A DNA stretch of 64,000 nt. It comes from VAZQ01 sp036557665 (GTDB lineage: Bacteria > Pseudomonadota > Alphaproteobacteria > Rhizobiales > Xanthobacteraceae). The notes beneath the pieces are model-generated. The model was not told the origin of the DNA. It saw nothing but the letters and a program-made list of their open reading frames with translations, and did not search any database. Shown here piece by piece: positions 1 to 10,380 of the stretch. The position numbers and the translations under genes were made by a program. The DNA lies in the NCBI GenBank assembly GCA_036557665.1, contig DATBHG010000017.1, positions 62,001-126,000 of the forward strand, in the 5' to 3' direction. Position 1 is the stretch's first letter. Every line of letters starts with the position of its first letter.

Positions 1-3000
1 ACAGCAGGCTTACCGTGTTCGCCGGGAGCATGAAGCGGCCATTCGTTACTGCAGCGGCTGTCTCGACGCCTTTGATCACGGGCTCGGCGTCCGCGAAGGC
101 GTTTGCTCCGGTCGCGGTCGCCGACGCCTCCTCGACCGCTCCTGCCGGCAGCAGCGTTCCGAGCTTTGCTGCGCTGCTTGCCTGGATAGAGAGTCTCGAT
201 GCAGGCGGTTTGGACGGAGGCGACCTCAGCGAGATTGGGCTGCGGGACGGCAATCTCACCGTCGATGACGAACGCAACGGCAAACGCTGGACTTTCACGA
301 ACATCGATCTCAGCGTGACACGACCGAAAGGTGGCGGCATTGCCGTGAGTATGGGGTCCGAACAGGCGGAGCGACCGTGGCAGCTGCGAGCAGCAATGAC
401 CCCAGGTGAGCGGGGGCATCGGCTGCTCGAAATCGACACGCAGAAGCTGTCGATGAAGGACCTGATGTTTGCCATGCGCTGGGGGGAAGGACTCTACGAC
501 CTCGATCTGCCGCTCACATCGCGCATTCGCGCCGATATCGGCCCTGATGGTATTCCCAGCATGGTCGAGGGGCGCATCGTTGTCGAAAAAGGTTTCATCG
601 TCGATGTCGATGACCCACTTGTGCGTATCCCGATCGATCGCGCCGAGATCGGTCTCGACTGGGACGCCGCACGTCATGCCCTGACGATGCCGCTCCAGCT
701 CATCTCGGATGGCAATCGCATCAGTGCGCAGACGCTGATCGAAGCGCCTTCCGAGACGAATCGCGCGTGGCAGGTCAAAGCTTCCGGCGGCTCGATCTTG
801 CTTGCTTCAGCTGCATCCCCGTCATCGCCGCCTGTCACCCTCAATCGGGTGCAGCTGCAGTTGCGTATCGATCCGGCCACACGGCGGATGGAGATCGAAC
901 AAGGTGAGTTGGGCAACGCGGATATTCGGGTGGCCGTGTCGGGCGCAATGGACTGTGTTGGCGATGATCTGACAGTGGCGATCACCGTTTCCGGCACACC
1001 GATGCCGGTCGCGGCGCTGAAACGGCTGTGGCCCTTCTTTGCGGCGCCGAAGGTACGCAGTTGGGTCGAAGACCATGTCCAGGCCGGGATGGTGGAGAGG
1101 CTGGAGGTCGCGACCAATGCGCCGATGTCCACGCTCAAGTCGAGCGGCCCTCCGGTTCCCGAGGACGGATTGGCGGTCAGGATTGTGGGACACGGGGCGG
1201 AATTGAACCCGATCGAAGGTCTTCCCGCCATTCGCGACGCGGAGATAGATGTCCGCATTACCGGTCGAACCGCGACGATCAATCTGGGGCGCGGCCATCT
1301 GGAGACCGCTCAGGGGCGCAAGCTCTCGATCACCAATGGTCTGTTCGAAGTGCCCGATACCTTCCCCAAGGGGCCGCCCGCGAAAGCGCGCTTCCGTCTC
1401 GATGGATCGGTAGCGGCGGCGGCCGAATTGTTGGCCACGGAGCGGTTGCGAGACTATTCCGGAGCGCAGCTGGACCCCGCAACGAGCCGAGGCACGCTGA
1501 CTGCTCAAGTGACCCTTGGCTTCCCGCTGAAGGAGGATCTGCCCGAAGGCTCGTCGACATACACAATCAACATGGATGTCGCGAATTTCGCTGCTGAACG
1601 CATGGTCATGGGCCAGAAGGTCGAGGCGGCCATGCTGAAAGTAAGCGCCAACAACCAGGGCCACTGGATCAGAGGGGATGTCAGGATCAACGGGCTGCCC
1701 GCCGTCCTCGATTTTCGCAAGCCGCACGAAGGCGACCCTGAGATTCGCATGCAGGCCACGCTCGACGAGAGCGCACGCAGCAAGTTGGGCTTCGATCTCG
1801 GCGGCGCACTTGCCGGACCCATACCGGTCAAGGTCACAGGCCGGGTCACCAGAGACAACGACAGCCGCTTGGCCGTTGACGCCGACCTCACGCAGGCCAA
1901 AGTGGACAACCTGCTGCCGGGCTGGGCGAAAGCTCCGGGGGAGGCCGCGCATGCGACCTTTGCTCTCGTCAGCAAACCGCAGGGGACGCGGTTCGAGGAC
2001 GTCATCATCGAGGCAACGAACACCACGGTGAAAGGTGCGGTGGAAGTTAATGCCTCCGGCGACGTGGTCTCTGCTAATTTTCCCGTATTCAGCTTGTCGA
2101 ACCGCGACAGGGCCACTCTCAAAGCGGATCGAACCCCGGACGGAGCGTTGCGCGTCACCCTGCGCGGGGACCTTTATGACGGACGCGGCTTCGTCAAATC
2201 GGCGCTGTCGGGTCCGGCCAACGGCAAGCCGCAGCCGGACAGAGACATTGACCTCGATGTCAAGCTCAGCACCGTCGTGGGATACCATGGCGAGACCTTG
2301 CGCGGCCTGGATCTGCGGATGTCGCGGCGCAGCGGCATCATCACCGCATTTGCGTTGAACGCGAAGCTTGGACGGGACACGCCGCTGGTTGGCGATCTGC
2401 GCGGACGCGGAACCAACGGCCGTCAGATCGTTTTCATGGAGACCAATGACGCAGGCGCATTCTTCCGCTTCACCGACATCTATCCGAAGGTCATCGGCGG
2501 CGAGATGTGGGTCGCCCTGGATCCGCAAAGCGCGGACAAGGCGCCACAGGAAGGCACGCTCGCAGTTCGCGATTTCACCGTGCGCGGAGAGGCAGCCCTC
2601 GAGCGTGTGGCTGCAGCGCCTGCGCCGCAGAGTCCCGGCAGCCCGTCGCCGGGCGTCGAGTTCTCTCGATTTCGGGTCGATTTCACGCGCTCGCTCGGCC
2701 GTTTCACTATTCGCGACGGTCTCGTAAAGGGTCCGGCAGTGGGTGCGACCGTGGACGGATACATCGATTACACCCATGACGAGGTGCGCATGCGCGGCAC
2801 CTTCGTTCCGTTGTATGGGCTCAACAACATGTTTGGTCAGATTCCGATCGTCGGGTTGTTCCTGGGCGGAAGCAATGAGGGCCTGATCGGAGTTACTTAT
2901 GAGGTAGTCGGCCCCCCGAGCGCGCCGATCTTGCGCGTCAACCCGATTTCGGCGGTGGCGCCCGGTCTGTTACGGAAATTTTTTGAGTTCCCGGGAGGGG

Positions 3001-3041
3001 CTGCCGGCATGCCCCAGAGCTATGCCGATCCGGCCAGATGA
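1..3041 (+). CDS. AsmA-like / DUF3971 envelope protein, 5' end cut by window
   Basis: The reading frame is open to the left edge of the window and ends in TGA at 3039-3041. At least 1008 residues are visible from a GTG at 15, but no stop separates that codon from the edge, and DUF3971/AsmA-like (YhdP/TamB-type) proteins are usually longer with an N-terminal membrane anchor. The true start is therefore probably upstream. The sequence is a long run of beta-rich repeats with alternating hydrophobic residues, ending in a conserved C-terminal block (GLVKGPAVGATVDGYIDY, then the FVPLYGLNNMFGQIP stretch) typical of alphaproteobacterial AsmA-like C-terminal domains. Such proteins span the periplasm and are linked to phospholipid transport to the outer membrane. 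It converges on tyrS with only 9 bases between the stops. Confidence 0.85.
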   Translation, partial: SRLTVFAGSMKRPFVTAAAVSTPLITGSASAKAFAPVAVADASSTAPAGSSVPSFAALLAWIESLDAGGLDGGDLSEIGLRDGNLTVDDERNGKRWTFTNIDLSVTRPKGGGIAVSMGSEQAERPWQLRAAMTPGERGHRLLEIDTQKLSMKDLMFAMRWGEGLYDLDLPLTSRIRADIGPDGIPSMVEGRIVVEKGFIVDVDDPLVRIPIDRAEIGLDWDAARHALTMPLQLISDGNRISAQTLIEAPSETNRAWQVKASGGSILLASAASPSSPPVTLNRVQLQLRIDPATRRMEIEQGELGNADIRVAVSGAMDCVGDDLTVAITVSGTPMPVAALKRLWPFFAAPKVRSWVEDHVQAGMVERLEVATNAPMSTLKSSGPPVPEDGLAVRIVGHGAELNPIEGLPAIRDAEIDVRITGRTATINLGRGHLETAQGRKLSITNGLFEVPDTFPKGPPAKARFRLDGSVAAAAELLATERLRDYSGAQLDPATSRGTLTAQVTLGFPLKEDLPEGSSTYTINMDVANFAAERMVMGQKVEAAMLKVSANNQGHWIRGDVRINGLPAVLDFRKPHEGDPEIRMQATLDESARSKLGFDLGGALAGPIPVKVTGRVTRDNDSRLAVDADLTQAKVDNLLPGWAKAPGEAAHATFALVSKPQGTRFEDVIIEATNTTVKGAVEVNASGDVVSANFPVFSLSNRDRATLKADRTPDGALRVTLRGDLYDGRGFVKSALSGPANGKPQPDRDIDLDVKLSTVVGYHGETLRGLDLRMSRRSGIITAFALNAKLGRDTPLVGDLRGRGTNGRQIVFMETNDAGAFFRFTDIYPKVIGGEMWVALDPQSADKAPQEGTLAVRDFTVRGEAALERVAAAPAPQSPGSPSPGVEFSRFRVDFTRSLGRFTIRDGLVKGPAVGATVDGYIDYTHDEVRMRGTFVPLYGLNNMFGQIPIVGLFLGGSNEGLIGVTYEVVGPPSAPILRVNPISAVAPGLLRKFFEFPGGAAGMPQSYADPAR

Positions 3042-3050
3042 GGGTGCGGT

Positions 3051-4295
3051 TCAAATTGGCTTCAACAAGACGTGCCGCTTCCTGCCCAATGACAGCTTGA
3101 TGACTCCTTGGGCAGTGAGATCGCGGGCCGTAAGCAGCATTTTCTCGTCGGTCACGGTGACATCATTGACCTTGAGTCCACCGCCCTTGATCTGACGGCG
3201 GGCCTCGCCATTCGATGATACCAGCCCGGCTTCCACGTTCGCCGTAAGAACGCCGAGCCCTGTTTCCAGCTTCGCGCGAGGAATCTCCAGCGTTGGAAGC
3301 GTTTCGGCGAGGGCTCCCTCCTCGAAGGTGCGCCGGGCGGTCTCGGCAGAGAGCTCGGCGGCCTGCGCTCCATGCAGCAGCTTTGTGGCTTCCGTCGCCA
3401 GCACTTTTTTCGCCTCGTTGAGCTCATGACCCTTGAGTGCCGTGAGGCGGGCGACCTCATCGAGGGGAAGCTCGGTGAACAACCTGAGCAGCCGGCCGAC
3501 ATCGCCATCCTCGCAATTGCGCCAGAACTGCCAATAATCATACGGAGTCGTCATGTCGGCGTTGAGCCAGACCGCGCCCGTCTCGGTCTTGCCCATCTTG
3601 GTGCCGGAGGACGTCGTCAGCAGCGGTGTCGTCAGTGCGAACAACTCGGCATTGCACAGCCGCCGCCCGAGATCGATGCCGCTGACGATATTTCCCCATT
3701 GGTCCGACCCGCCCATCTGGAGAATGCAGCCGTAGCGCTTATACAGCTCGACGAAATCGTAGGCTTGCAGGATCATGTAGTTGAATTCGAGGAACGTGAG
3801 CGGCTGCTCTCGTTCAAGACGCAGCTTGACCGAATCGAACGTCAGCATCTTGTTGATGGTAAAATGCCGGCCGACCTCGCGAAGGAAGGGGATGTAATGC
3901 AGTTGGTCCAGCCAATCGGCATTGTTGGCCATCACGGCACCTGCATCGAAGTCGAGAAAGCGCGCGAAGACCTTTCCTATGGAGGCGATATTCTCGTCGA
4001 TCTGCGCGGGGGCCAGCAGAATGCGGCTCGTATCCTTGCCGGAGGGATCGCCTATCTTGCTGGTGCCTCCGCCGATCAGCGCAACCGGTCGATGCCCGGT
4101 TTTTTGGAGACGGCGCAGCATCATGATGGTCAGAAGATTGCCGATGTGCAGGCTTGGAGCCGTCGCATCGTATCCGACGTAGGCGGTGATCGCGCTCGTC
4201 GCGGCCCTGGCGTCGAGGCCGTCGGCGTCCGAGACCTGATGAATAAAGCCCCGTTCTGCGAGGGTTTGGAGCAATTCGGACTTGTACGAGCTCAT
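3051..4295 (-). CDS. tyrS: Tyrosyl-tRNA synthetase
   Basis: Class Ic aminoacyl-tRNA synthetase that charges tRNA-Tyr in the cytoplasm. The 414-aa protein has the HIGH-type ATP signature as HIGN at residues 50-53, a KMSKS-type loop reading GTKMGKT in the second half, and a C-terminal S4 RNA-binding domain (SSNGEARRQIKGGGLKVND). The frame is open upstream to 4457, but family proteins begin at the MSSYKSEL methionine used here, so I chose ATG 4293-4295. Length matches the usual 410-420 aa. It lies downstream of the alpha/beta hydrolase on the same strand, with about 170 bases between them that hold no gene. Confidence 0.97.
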   Translation of the reverse strand: MSSYKSELLQTLAERGFIHQVSDADGLDARAATSAITAYVGYDATAPSLHIGNLLTIMMLRRLQKTGHRPVALIGGGTSKIGDPSGKDTSRILLAPAQIDENIASIGKVFARFLDFDAGAVMANNADWLDQLHYIPFLREVGRHFTINKMLTFDSVKLRLEREQPLTFLEFNYMILQAYDFVELYKRYGCILQMGGSDQWGNIVSGIDLGRRLCNAELFALTTPLLTTSSGTKMGKTETGAVWLNADMTTPYDYWQFWRNCEDGDVGRLLRLFTELPLDEVARLTALKGHELNEAKKVLATEATKLLHGAQAAELSAETARRTFEEGALAETLPTLEIPRAKLETGLGVLTANVEAGLVSSNGEARRQIKGGGLKVNDVTVTDEKMLLTARDLTAQGVIKLSLGRKRHVLLKPI

Positions 4296-4464
4296 AGTTT
4301 GTCGTCTCTCGATCGCCGCTGATGTATCAGCTTCGACACGGGATTGAAACCGAGGACGCCGCATGGGCTGAGTGCCGCGATCGGATTGATGAGCGGCACT
4401 TGGTGCGACGGGATCGATGTTGCGGGGTCCTCGTGCGCGAGGAGCGGCTGTCGCCAATGTCGCG

Positions 4465-5127
4465 TCAAGCGGCGCTGGGCTTGCGATCGATCTTCAGACG
4501 CTTGTCCAGGTAAGCCCCGATCGATTGTATGAGCGGCTCGATCTTGCCGTCAAAGAAATGGTTCGCTCCGGCAACAATCTTCTGTTCAATCACGATGCCT
4601 TTTTGCGTTTTGAGCTTTTCGACCAGCGTGGTGACGTCCTTATGGGGCACCACCGCGTCTTTGTCGCCATGAATGATCAGACCCGAGGAGGGGCAAGGGG
4701 CAAGAAAGGAGAAGTCGTAGAGATTCGCTGGTGGCGCAATCGAGATGAAGCCCTCGATCTCGGGCCGCCGCATCAAAAGCTGCATGCCGATCCAGGCTCC
4801 GAACGAAAAGCCGGCGATCCAGCAACTGCGGGCTTCCGGATTTATCGACTGTGCCCAGTCGAGCGCGGAGGCGGCGTCGGAAAGCTCTCCCTGGCCATGG
4901 TCGAACGATCCCTGGCTTCGTCCCACGCCGCGAAAATTGAAGCGCAGCACCGAAAAGTTTCGGTGCGCAAACGTATAGTACAGCTGGTATATGATCTGAT
5001 GGTTCATCGTCCCCCCGAATTGGGGGTGCGGATGCAGGATGATCCCGATCGGGGCATTTCTCTGCCGGGCTGGATGGTATCTGCCTTCAATGCGACCAGC
5101 CGCGCCGGCAAATATGACCTCGGGCAT
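4465..5127 (-). CDS. Alpha/beta hydrolase (small dienelactone-hydrolase-like)
   Basis: A 220-aa single-domain alpha/beta hydrolase. The nucleophile elbow is GFSFG with Ser108. Candidate acid residues lie in HGDKD (Asp155/Asp157) and the catalytic His is in GANHFF (His190). The N-terminal HPHPQFGGT and FRGVGRSQG strands are typical of a conserved, mostly uncharacterised alpha/beta hydrolase group common in alphaproteobacteria. Substrate unknown. It is divergent from the cysteine desulfurase that begins the SUF operon, with about 270 bases between the starts; this neighbourhood is familiar in Hyphomicrobiales, but no functional link to Fe-S assembly is shown by the sequence. Confidence 0.9.
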   Translation of the reverse strand: MPEVIFAGAAGRIEGRYHPARQRNAPIGIILHPHPQFGGTMNHQIIYQLYYTFAHRNFSVLRFNFRGVGRSQGSFDHGQGELSDAASALDWAQSINPEARSCWIAGFSFGAWIGMQLLMRRPEIEGFISIAPPANLYDFSFLAPCPSSGLIIHGDKDAVVPHKDVTTLVEKLKTQKGIVIEQKIVAGANHFFDGKIEPLIQSIGAYLDKRLKIDRKPSAA

Positions 5128-5399
5128 GATTAGGGACCTCGATTAAGGCTACTCCGACGCAGGGCCGAGCCAAGCGGCCCCGCGCACAACATTGCTTGAC
5201 GCCGATGCGGCGCCCACGTACCTACCTAGAAGCGTTCCAGATTTGTCGACGGGCACCGAAGCAGCATAATTCGCCGGTCATCGCAGGTGCGGTTTCTACC
5301 ACGGCTACCGGGGCAAAATGCAAGGGCTTCGAACGGTGCTGCCGGGTCCTCGATCTCCACGCGCCGAGCCGTAACAAGAGCTTGCCTGATAATTCGCCC

Positions 5400-6578
5400 A
5401 TGAACGCTCGTTTGTATTTCGACTGGAACGCAACTGCACCGCTTCGCCCGCAAGCGCGCGCCGCGGTTCTCGCCGCGCTGGAGCGCGTCGGCAATGCTTC
5501 CTCGGTTCATGCTGAAGGCAGAGCGGCGCGGGCCCTGGTCGAGGAGGCGCGGGAGGACGTGGCCGCGTTGGCGGGTACGCAGGCGCGCAACGTCGTGTTT
5601 ACGTCAGGCGCCACCGAAGCCAATATGCTCGCTCTCGCTCCCGGAGCTGGTCCGCCAAGGGATGCCGGCAAGCTTCTCGTTTCTGCCATCGAGCACGCAT
5701 CGGTTCTCTCCGGCGGACGTTTTCGTCCATCCGAGGTCGAGATCTTGCCGGTGGCGCAAACCGGCCGGATCGATCTTTCCGCGCTTGGTTGCCGGTTTGC
5801 GCAGCAGCAAGGCCGTACCCTCGTCTCCGTGATGCTCGCGAATAATGAGACCGGAATTGTTCAGCCGATCCCCGAGCTAGCCTCCCTGGTCCATGCCGCG
5901 GGGGGCATCCTGCACGTTGATGCGGTCCAGGCGCCGGGAAGGATTCCGTGCGACATCAACGAGCTGGGGGCCGACCTGCTCAGCCTTTCCGGGCACAAGA
6001 TGGGGGCGCCGAAAGGCGTGGGGGCGTTGGTCCGGCGGAACGCGAGGGTGCCTTTCCCGCCTCCCCTCATCGCGGGTGGGGGGCAGGAGCGCGGGGCGCG
6101 GGCTGGAACCGAGAATGTTCTGGGCATTGTCGGCTTTGGGGCTGCGTCCAAGGCAGTCTTGGCCAATTTTGCTGCGGAAAGGGCGCACCAGATTGCGCTG
6201 CGGGAGCGGCTCGAGGCCGGGCTTGTGGCACATTCTCCTCCTGGACTGGTGATTTTTGGCGCTGGAACCGAGCGTCTGCCTAATACCACTTTGTTTTCGG
6301 TGCCCGGGATGAAGGCGGAAACGGCGGTCATCGCCCTCGATCTCGCGGGGGTGGCGGTGTCCTCCGGCGCCGCATGCTCGTCCGGGAAGGTCCAGCGCTC
6401 CCATGTGCTCGCCGCAATGGGGGTGTCGCCGGGGCTGGCTCGCGGGGTGGTGCGCATCAGCCTTGGGTGGAGCACAAGCGAAGCCGAGGTCGACGCGTTA
6501 ATCGAAGCTTGGATTAAGGTGTCCGGGCCATTACTTAGAGGTGGGGCAGCCGACGAGGCGTCGGCGGTGGCCGCCTGA
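5400..6578 (+). CDS. Cysteine desulfurase, NifS/IscS (class I) type
   Basis: PLP enzyme that removes sulfur from L-cysteine as a protein-bound persulfide for Fe-S cluster assembly. Of 392 residues, the PLP lysine is Lys200 in LSGHKMGAPKG and the persulfide cysteine is Cys326 in the SSGAACSSGK loop, a class I (IscS/NifS) arrangement. The frame extends upstream to 5196, but homology starts at MNARLYFDWNATAPL, so ATG 5400-5402 is preferred despite a weak ribosome binding site. It is the first gene of the SUF operon and a second, SufS-type desulfurase follows later in the same operon. The 5' intergenic region (5128-5399) carries no regulator gene. Confidence 0.93.
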   Translation: MNARLYFDWNATAPLRPQARAAVLAALERVGNASSVHAEGRAARALVEEAREDVAALAGTQARNVVFTSGATEANMLALAPGAGPPRDAGKLLVSAIEHASVLSGGRFRPSEVEILPVAQTGRIDLSALGCRFAQQQGRTLVSVMLANNETGIVQPIPELASLVHAAGGILHVDAVQAPGRIPCDINELGADLLSLSGHKMGAPKGVGALVRRNARVPFPPPLIAGGGQERGARAGTENVLGIVGFGAASKAVLANFAAERAHQIALRERLEAGLVAHSPPGLVIFGAGTERLPNTTLFSVPGMKAETAVIALDLAGVAVSSGAACSSGKVQRSHVLAAMGVSPGLARGVVRISLGWSTSEAEVDALIEAWIKVSGPLLRGGAADEASAVAA

Positions 6579-6664
6579 GAGGAAGTTGCGCAGCGAAAGA
6601 CCACCCGCAGACCATAACCGACTGATCCAACCCGCGGTCCTTGAAACCGCAGCGGAGGGAAGAA

Positions 6665-8155
6665 ATGCCGGCCGTGCAAGAGACCGTCGAGAAGGTCCGT
6701 CGTCTCGACGTCGACCAGTATAAGTATGGCTTCGTTACCGATATTGAGTCCGAGAAGGCCCCGAAGGGTCTTTCCGAGGATATCGTCCGCTACATTTCGA
6801 AGAAGAAAAGCGAGCCGGAGTGGATGCTCCGGTGGCGGCTCGACGCCTATCGTCGCTGGCTTACCATGCGCGAGCCGATGTGGTCGCGGGTGAGCTACGG
6901 GCCGATCGATTACCAGGACATCTACTACTACGCAGCGCCGAAGAAGAAGTCGGGTCCGAAGTCGCTGGACGAGGTGGATCCGGAGATTCTCGCCACTTAT
7001 GAGAAGCTGGGAATTCCTCTGCGCGAGCGGGAGGCGCTCCTTGGCGTGCAGCGCCCGGAGGGCGAGAACAGCTACGCCCGCGTGGCAGTGGATGCGGTAT
7101 TTGACTCCGTCTCGGTTGCGACCACCTTCAAGGAGGAGCTTGCCAAGGTAGGCGTTCTGTTCATGCCCATCTCCGAGGCGCTGCAGAAGCATCCCGACCT
7201 GGTCAAGAAATATCTCGGCACGGTGGTGCCGATCTCCGACAACTTCTTCGCCACCCTCAACTCGGCAGTATTCTCCGACGGGTCCTTCGTCTACGTCCCG
7301 CCGGGTGTGCGCTGCCCGATGGAGCTGTCGACGTATTTTCGCATCAACGAGCGCAATACCGGTCAATTCGAGCGCACGCTCATCATCGCCGACAGAGGCT
7401 CCTATGTGAGCTATCTGGAAGGATGCACGGCCCCTTCGCGCGACGAGAACCAATTGCATGCTGCTGTGGTCGAGCTCGTTGCGCTTGAGGACGCCGAGAT
7501 CAAATATTCGACGATCCAGAACTGGTATCCCGGCGATCAGCAAGGACGCGGCGGCGTCTACAATTTCGTGACCAAGCGCGGCGACTGCCGCGGAGCGAAT
7601 TCAAAGATCTCCTGGACCCAGCTGGAGACCGGGTCGGCGATCACCTGGAAATACCCGAGCTGCATCCTTCGCGGCGACAACTCCCGCGGCGAGTTCTATT
7701 CGATCGCCATTTCCAACGGCCATCAGCAGGTCGATTCGGGAACCAAGATGCTGCATCTCGGCAGGAACACGAGCAGCCGGATAATCTCCAAGGGCATTGC
7801 CGCCGGGCATTCGCAGAATACCTATCGCGGTCTCGTTACCTCGCATCGCCGGGCAAAAGGCGCGCGCAACTTCACCAACTGCGACTCGCTGCTGATCGGG
7901 GACAAGTGCGGTGCTCACACCAGCCCCTATATCGAGACCAGGAACTCCTCGACCGTGTTCGAGCACGAGGCAACCACCTCGAAGATCTCGGAGGATACGC
8001 TGTTCTACTGCAGACAGCGCGGTCTCTCCGCGGAGGACGCCGTGGCGTTGGTCGTCAACGGGTTCGTCAAGGACGTGCTCCAGCAACTTCCCATGGAGTT
8101 CGCGGTCGAGGCGCAGAAGCTGATCTCGGTCAGTCTTGAAGGAAGCGTGGGATGA
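6665..8155 (+). CDS. sufB: Fe-S cluster scaffold subunit SufB
   Basis: Scaffold subunit of the SufBCD complex on which nascent Fe-S clusters are built in the cytoplasm. The 496-aa protein has the classical SufB core, including the stretch around GARNFTNCDSLLIGDKCGAHT and the C-terminal FYCRQRGLSAEDA block. The start is ATG 6665, preceded by GGAGGGAAG at good spacing; an in-frame ATG at 6641 would add eight residues not seen in the family. It lies 86 bases downstream of the desulfurase and 80 bases upstream of sufC. Confidence 0.98.
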   Translation: MPAVQETVEKVRRLDVDQYKYGFVTDIESEKAPKGLSEDIVRYISKKKSEPEWMLRWRLDAYRRWLTMREPMWSRVSYGPIDYQDIYYYAAPKKKSGPKSLDEVDPEILATYEKLGIPLREREALLGVQRPEGENSYARVAVDAVFDSVSVATTFKEELAKVGVLFMPISEALQKHPDLVKKYLGTVVPISDNFFATLNSAVFSDGSFVYVPPGVRCPMELSTYFRINERNTGQFERTLIIADRGSYVSYLEGCTAPSRDENQLHAAVVELVALEDAEIKYSTIQNWYPGDQQGRGGVYNFVTKRGDCRGANSKISWTQLETGSAITWKYPSCILRGDNSRGEFYSIAISNGHQQVDSGTKMLHLGRNTSSRIISKGIAAGHSQNTYRGLVTSHRRAKGARNFTNCDSLLIGDKCGAHTSPYIETRNSSTVFEHEATTSKISEDTLFYCRQRGLSAEDAVALVVNGFVKDVLQQLPMEFAVEAQKLISVSLEGSVG

Positions 8156-8235
8156 TGGGCTTGCTCGCGTCCCGGGACCGCGAGCAGCCGATCGGGGATA
8201 CCGGACTGGAGAGCTGATTTCAGCAAGGTAGCATT

Positions 8236-8991
<756 letters not shown>

Positions 8992-8998
8992 GGGCAGG

Positions 8999-10345
8999 AT
9001 GAACGCCGAAATTCGTCCTATCAGAACTGCGGCAGAGACCGCGCTGGCGGCGAGTTTCGCCGCCGCCAAGGCCGGCTTGCCCGGTGCGCATGCGGTCGCT
9101 GCTCTGCGCGAGGAGGCCTTTCGGCGGTTCGAGGCTGATGGTCTGCCCAGCCGGCGGATCGAGGAATGGAAATACACGGATTTGCGCGCACTCATGCGCG
9201 AAGCCAGGCCGCTCGCGCCGATACCGGATGCTGCCGCCAGGCGCCGGGCAGCCCAGTCCACTACGCTGCTCGCGTCCATCGATGCGCGCCGGATTGTCTT
9301 TGTCGACGGCAGCTTCGTGCCGGAGCTTTCCGATCTGTCCGATCTCGAGCCCGGACTGAGCATCCGCTCGATGGCCTCGGCGCTCGAGGCCGGCGACAAG
9401 CACATTCTCGCGCGGATGCGACCGATGTCACCGGGTATCGATACCGCGGTTGCGCTCAACACGGCATTCATGCGCGATGGCGCGGTGATCGATGTTGCAG
9501 GCGGCATTGCGCTTGCGCGCCCGATCCACCTCGTTTTTATCGCTGCCCGCAACGCGGCAAGCGCGGTATTCACCCGCTCCCTCGCCGTCATCGGCAAGGG
9601 CGCCCGCGCCATGCTGGTCGAAAGCCATGAAGGATCGAACGAGCAGCAGGTGAATACGGCAATCGAGCTCGAGGTCGCCGATGAAGCGCACGTCGACCAT
9701 GTGAAGATCACCGCAGCGGGGGCGCTCCATCTCTCCACCCTGATGGCGACGGTTGGAGCACATTCCCGCTTCAACGAGTTTCTGTTCACCGCCGGCGGAG
9801 CCGTGGTGCGTAACCAGGTATTCGCGCGTTTTGTGGGCGAGGGGACGATTGCAGGAATTCGCGGCGCCTCCCTCCTCAAAGGCAAAGAGCACGCCGACAC
9901 GACCCTGATGGTAGAGCATGCTGCCCAAGGCTGCACCAGCCGCGAGACATTCAAATCCGTGCTCGACGGGGAGAGCCAAGGCGTGTTCCAGGGCAAGATC
10001 GTCGTGCGTCCGGGTGCGCAGAAGACGGACGCCAAAATGGCGACCCATGCTCTCCTTCTGTCGGAGACCGCCGAGGCCGACAACAAGCCCGAGCTGGAGA
10101 TCTTCGCGGACGATGTGCAATGCGGACACGGCGCCACCTCCGGTGCTCTCGACGAGGAATTGTTGTTCTATCTGCGGGCGCGCGGGATCAGGCAGCCGGA
10201 GGCGGAGGCGCTGCTGATTCAGGCTTTCGTCGGCGAGGCCGTCGAAGGAATCGAGCACGCAGGCCTGCGCGACGCTCTGATGGAGCAGGTGATCAAGTGG
10301 CTCTCTGCGCGCACGGGAGCCTCGGTGGCTTGTCCCGCGCAATGA
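8999..10345 (+). CDS. sufD: Fe-S cluster assembly protein SufD
   Basis: Paralogue of SufB that completes the SufBC2D scaffold and is linked to iron entry. The 448-aa protein carries the C-terminal SufBD beta-helix with the conserved DVQCGHGATSGALDEELLFYLRARGI block. The ATG at 8999 is preceded by AGGGCAGG and lies 7 bases after sufC; the frame stays open inside sufC but upstream methionines would overlap that gene heavily. It is about 20% longer than compact SufD versions mainly at the N-terminus, which is common in alphaproteobacteria. Confidence 0.97.
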   Translation: MNAEIRPIRTAAETALAASFAAAKAGLPGAHAVAALREEAFRRFEADGLPSRRIEEWKYTDLRALMREARPLAPIPDAAARRRAAQSTTLLASIDARRIVFVDGSFVPELSDLSDLEPGLSIRSMASALEAGDKHILARMRPMSPGIDTAVALNTAFMRDGAVIDVAGGIALARPIHLVFIAARNAASAVFTRSLAVIGKGARAMLVESHEGSNEQQVNTAIELEVADEAHVDHVKITAAGALHLSTLMATVGAHSRFNEFLFTAGGAVVRNQVFARFVGEGTIAGIRGASLLKGKEHADTTLMVEHAAQGCTSRETFKSVLDGESQGVFQGKIVVRPGAQKTDAKMATHALLLSETAEADNKPELEIFADDVQCGHGATSGALDEELLFYLRARGIRQPEAEALLIQAFVGEAVEGIEHAGLRDALMEQVIKWLSARTGASVACPAQ

Positions 10346-10380
10346 AGTTGCGCGGTGCATACCCTTAGGGCGCTGTGGAC

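Noticed and set aside
822..2777. A 651-codon open frame on the minus strand inside the AsmA-like gene
   Set aside because: It is antisense to a convincing gene, is rich in Arg/His as expected for a shadow of high-G+C coding sequence, and matches no family.
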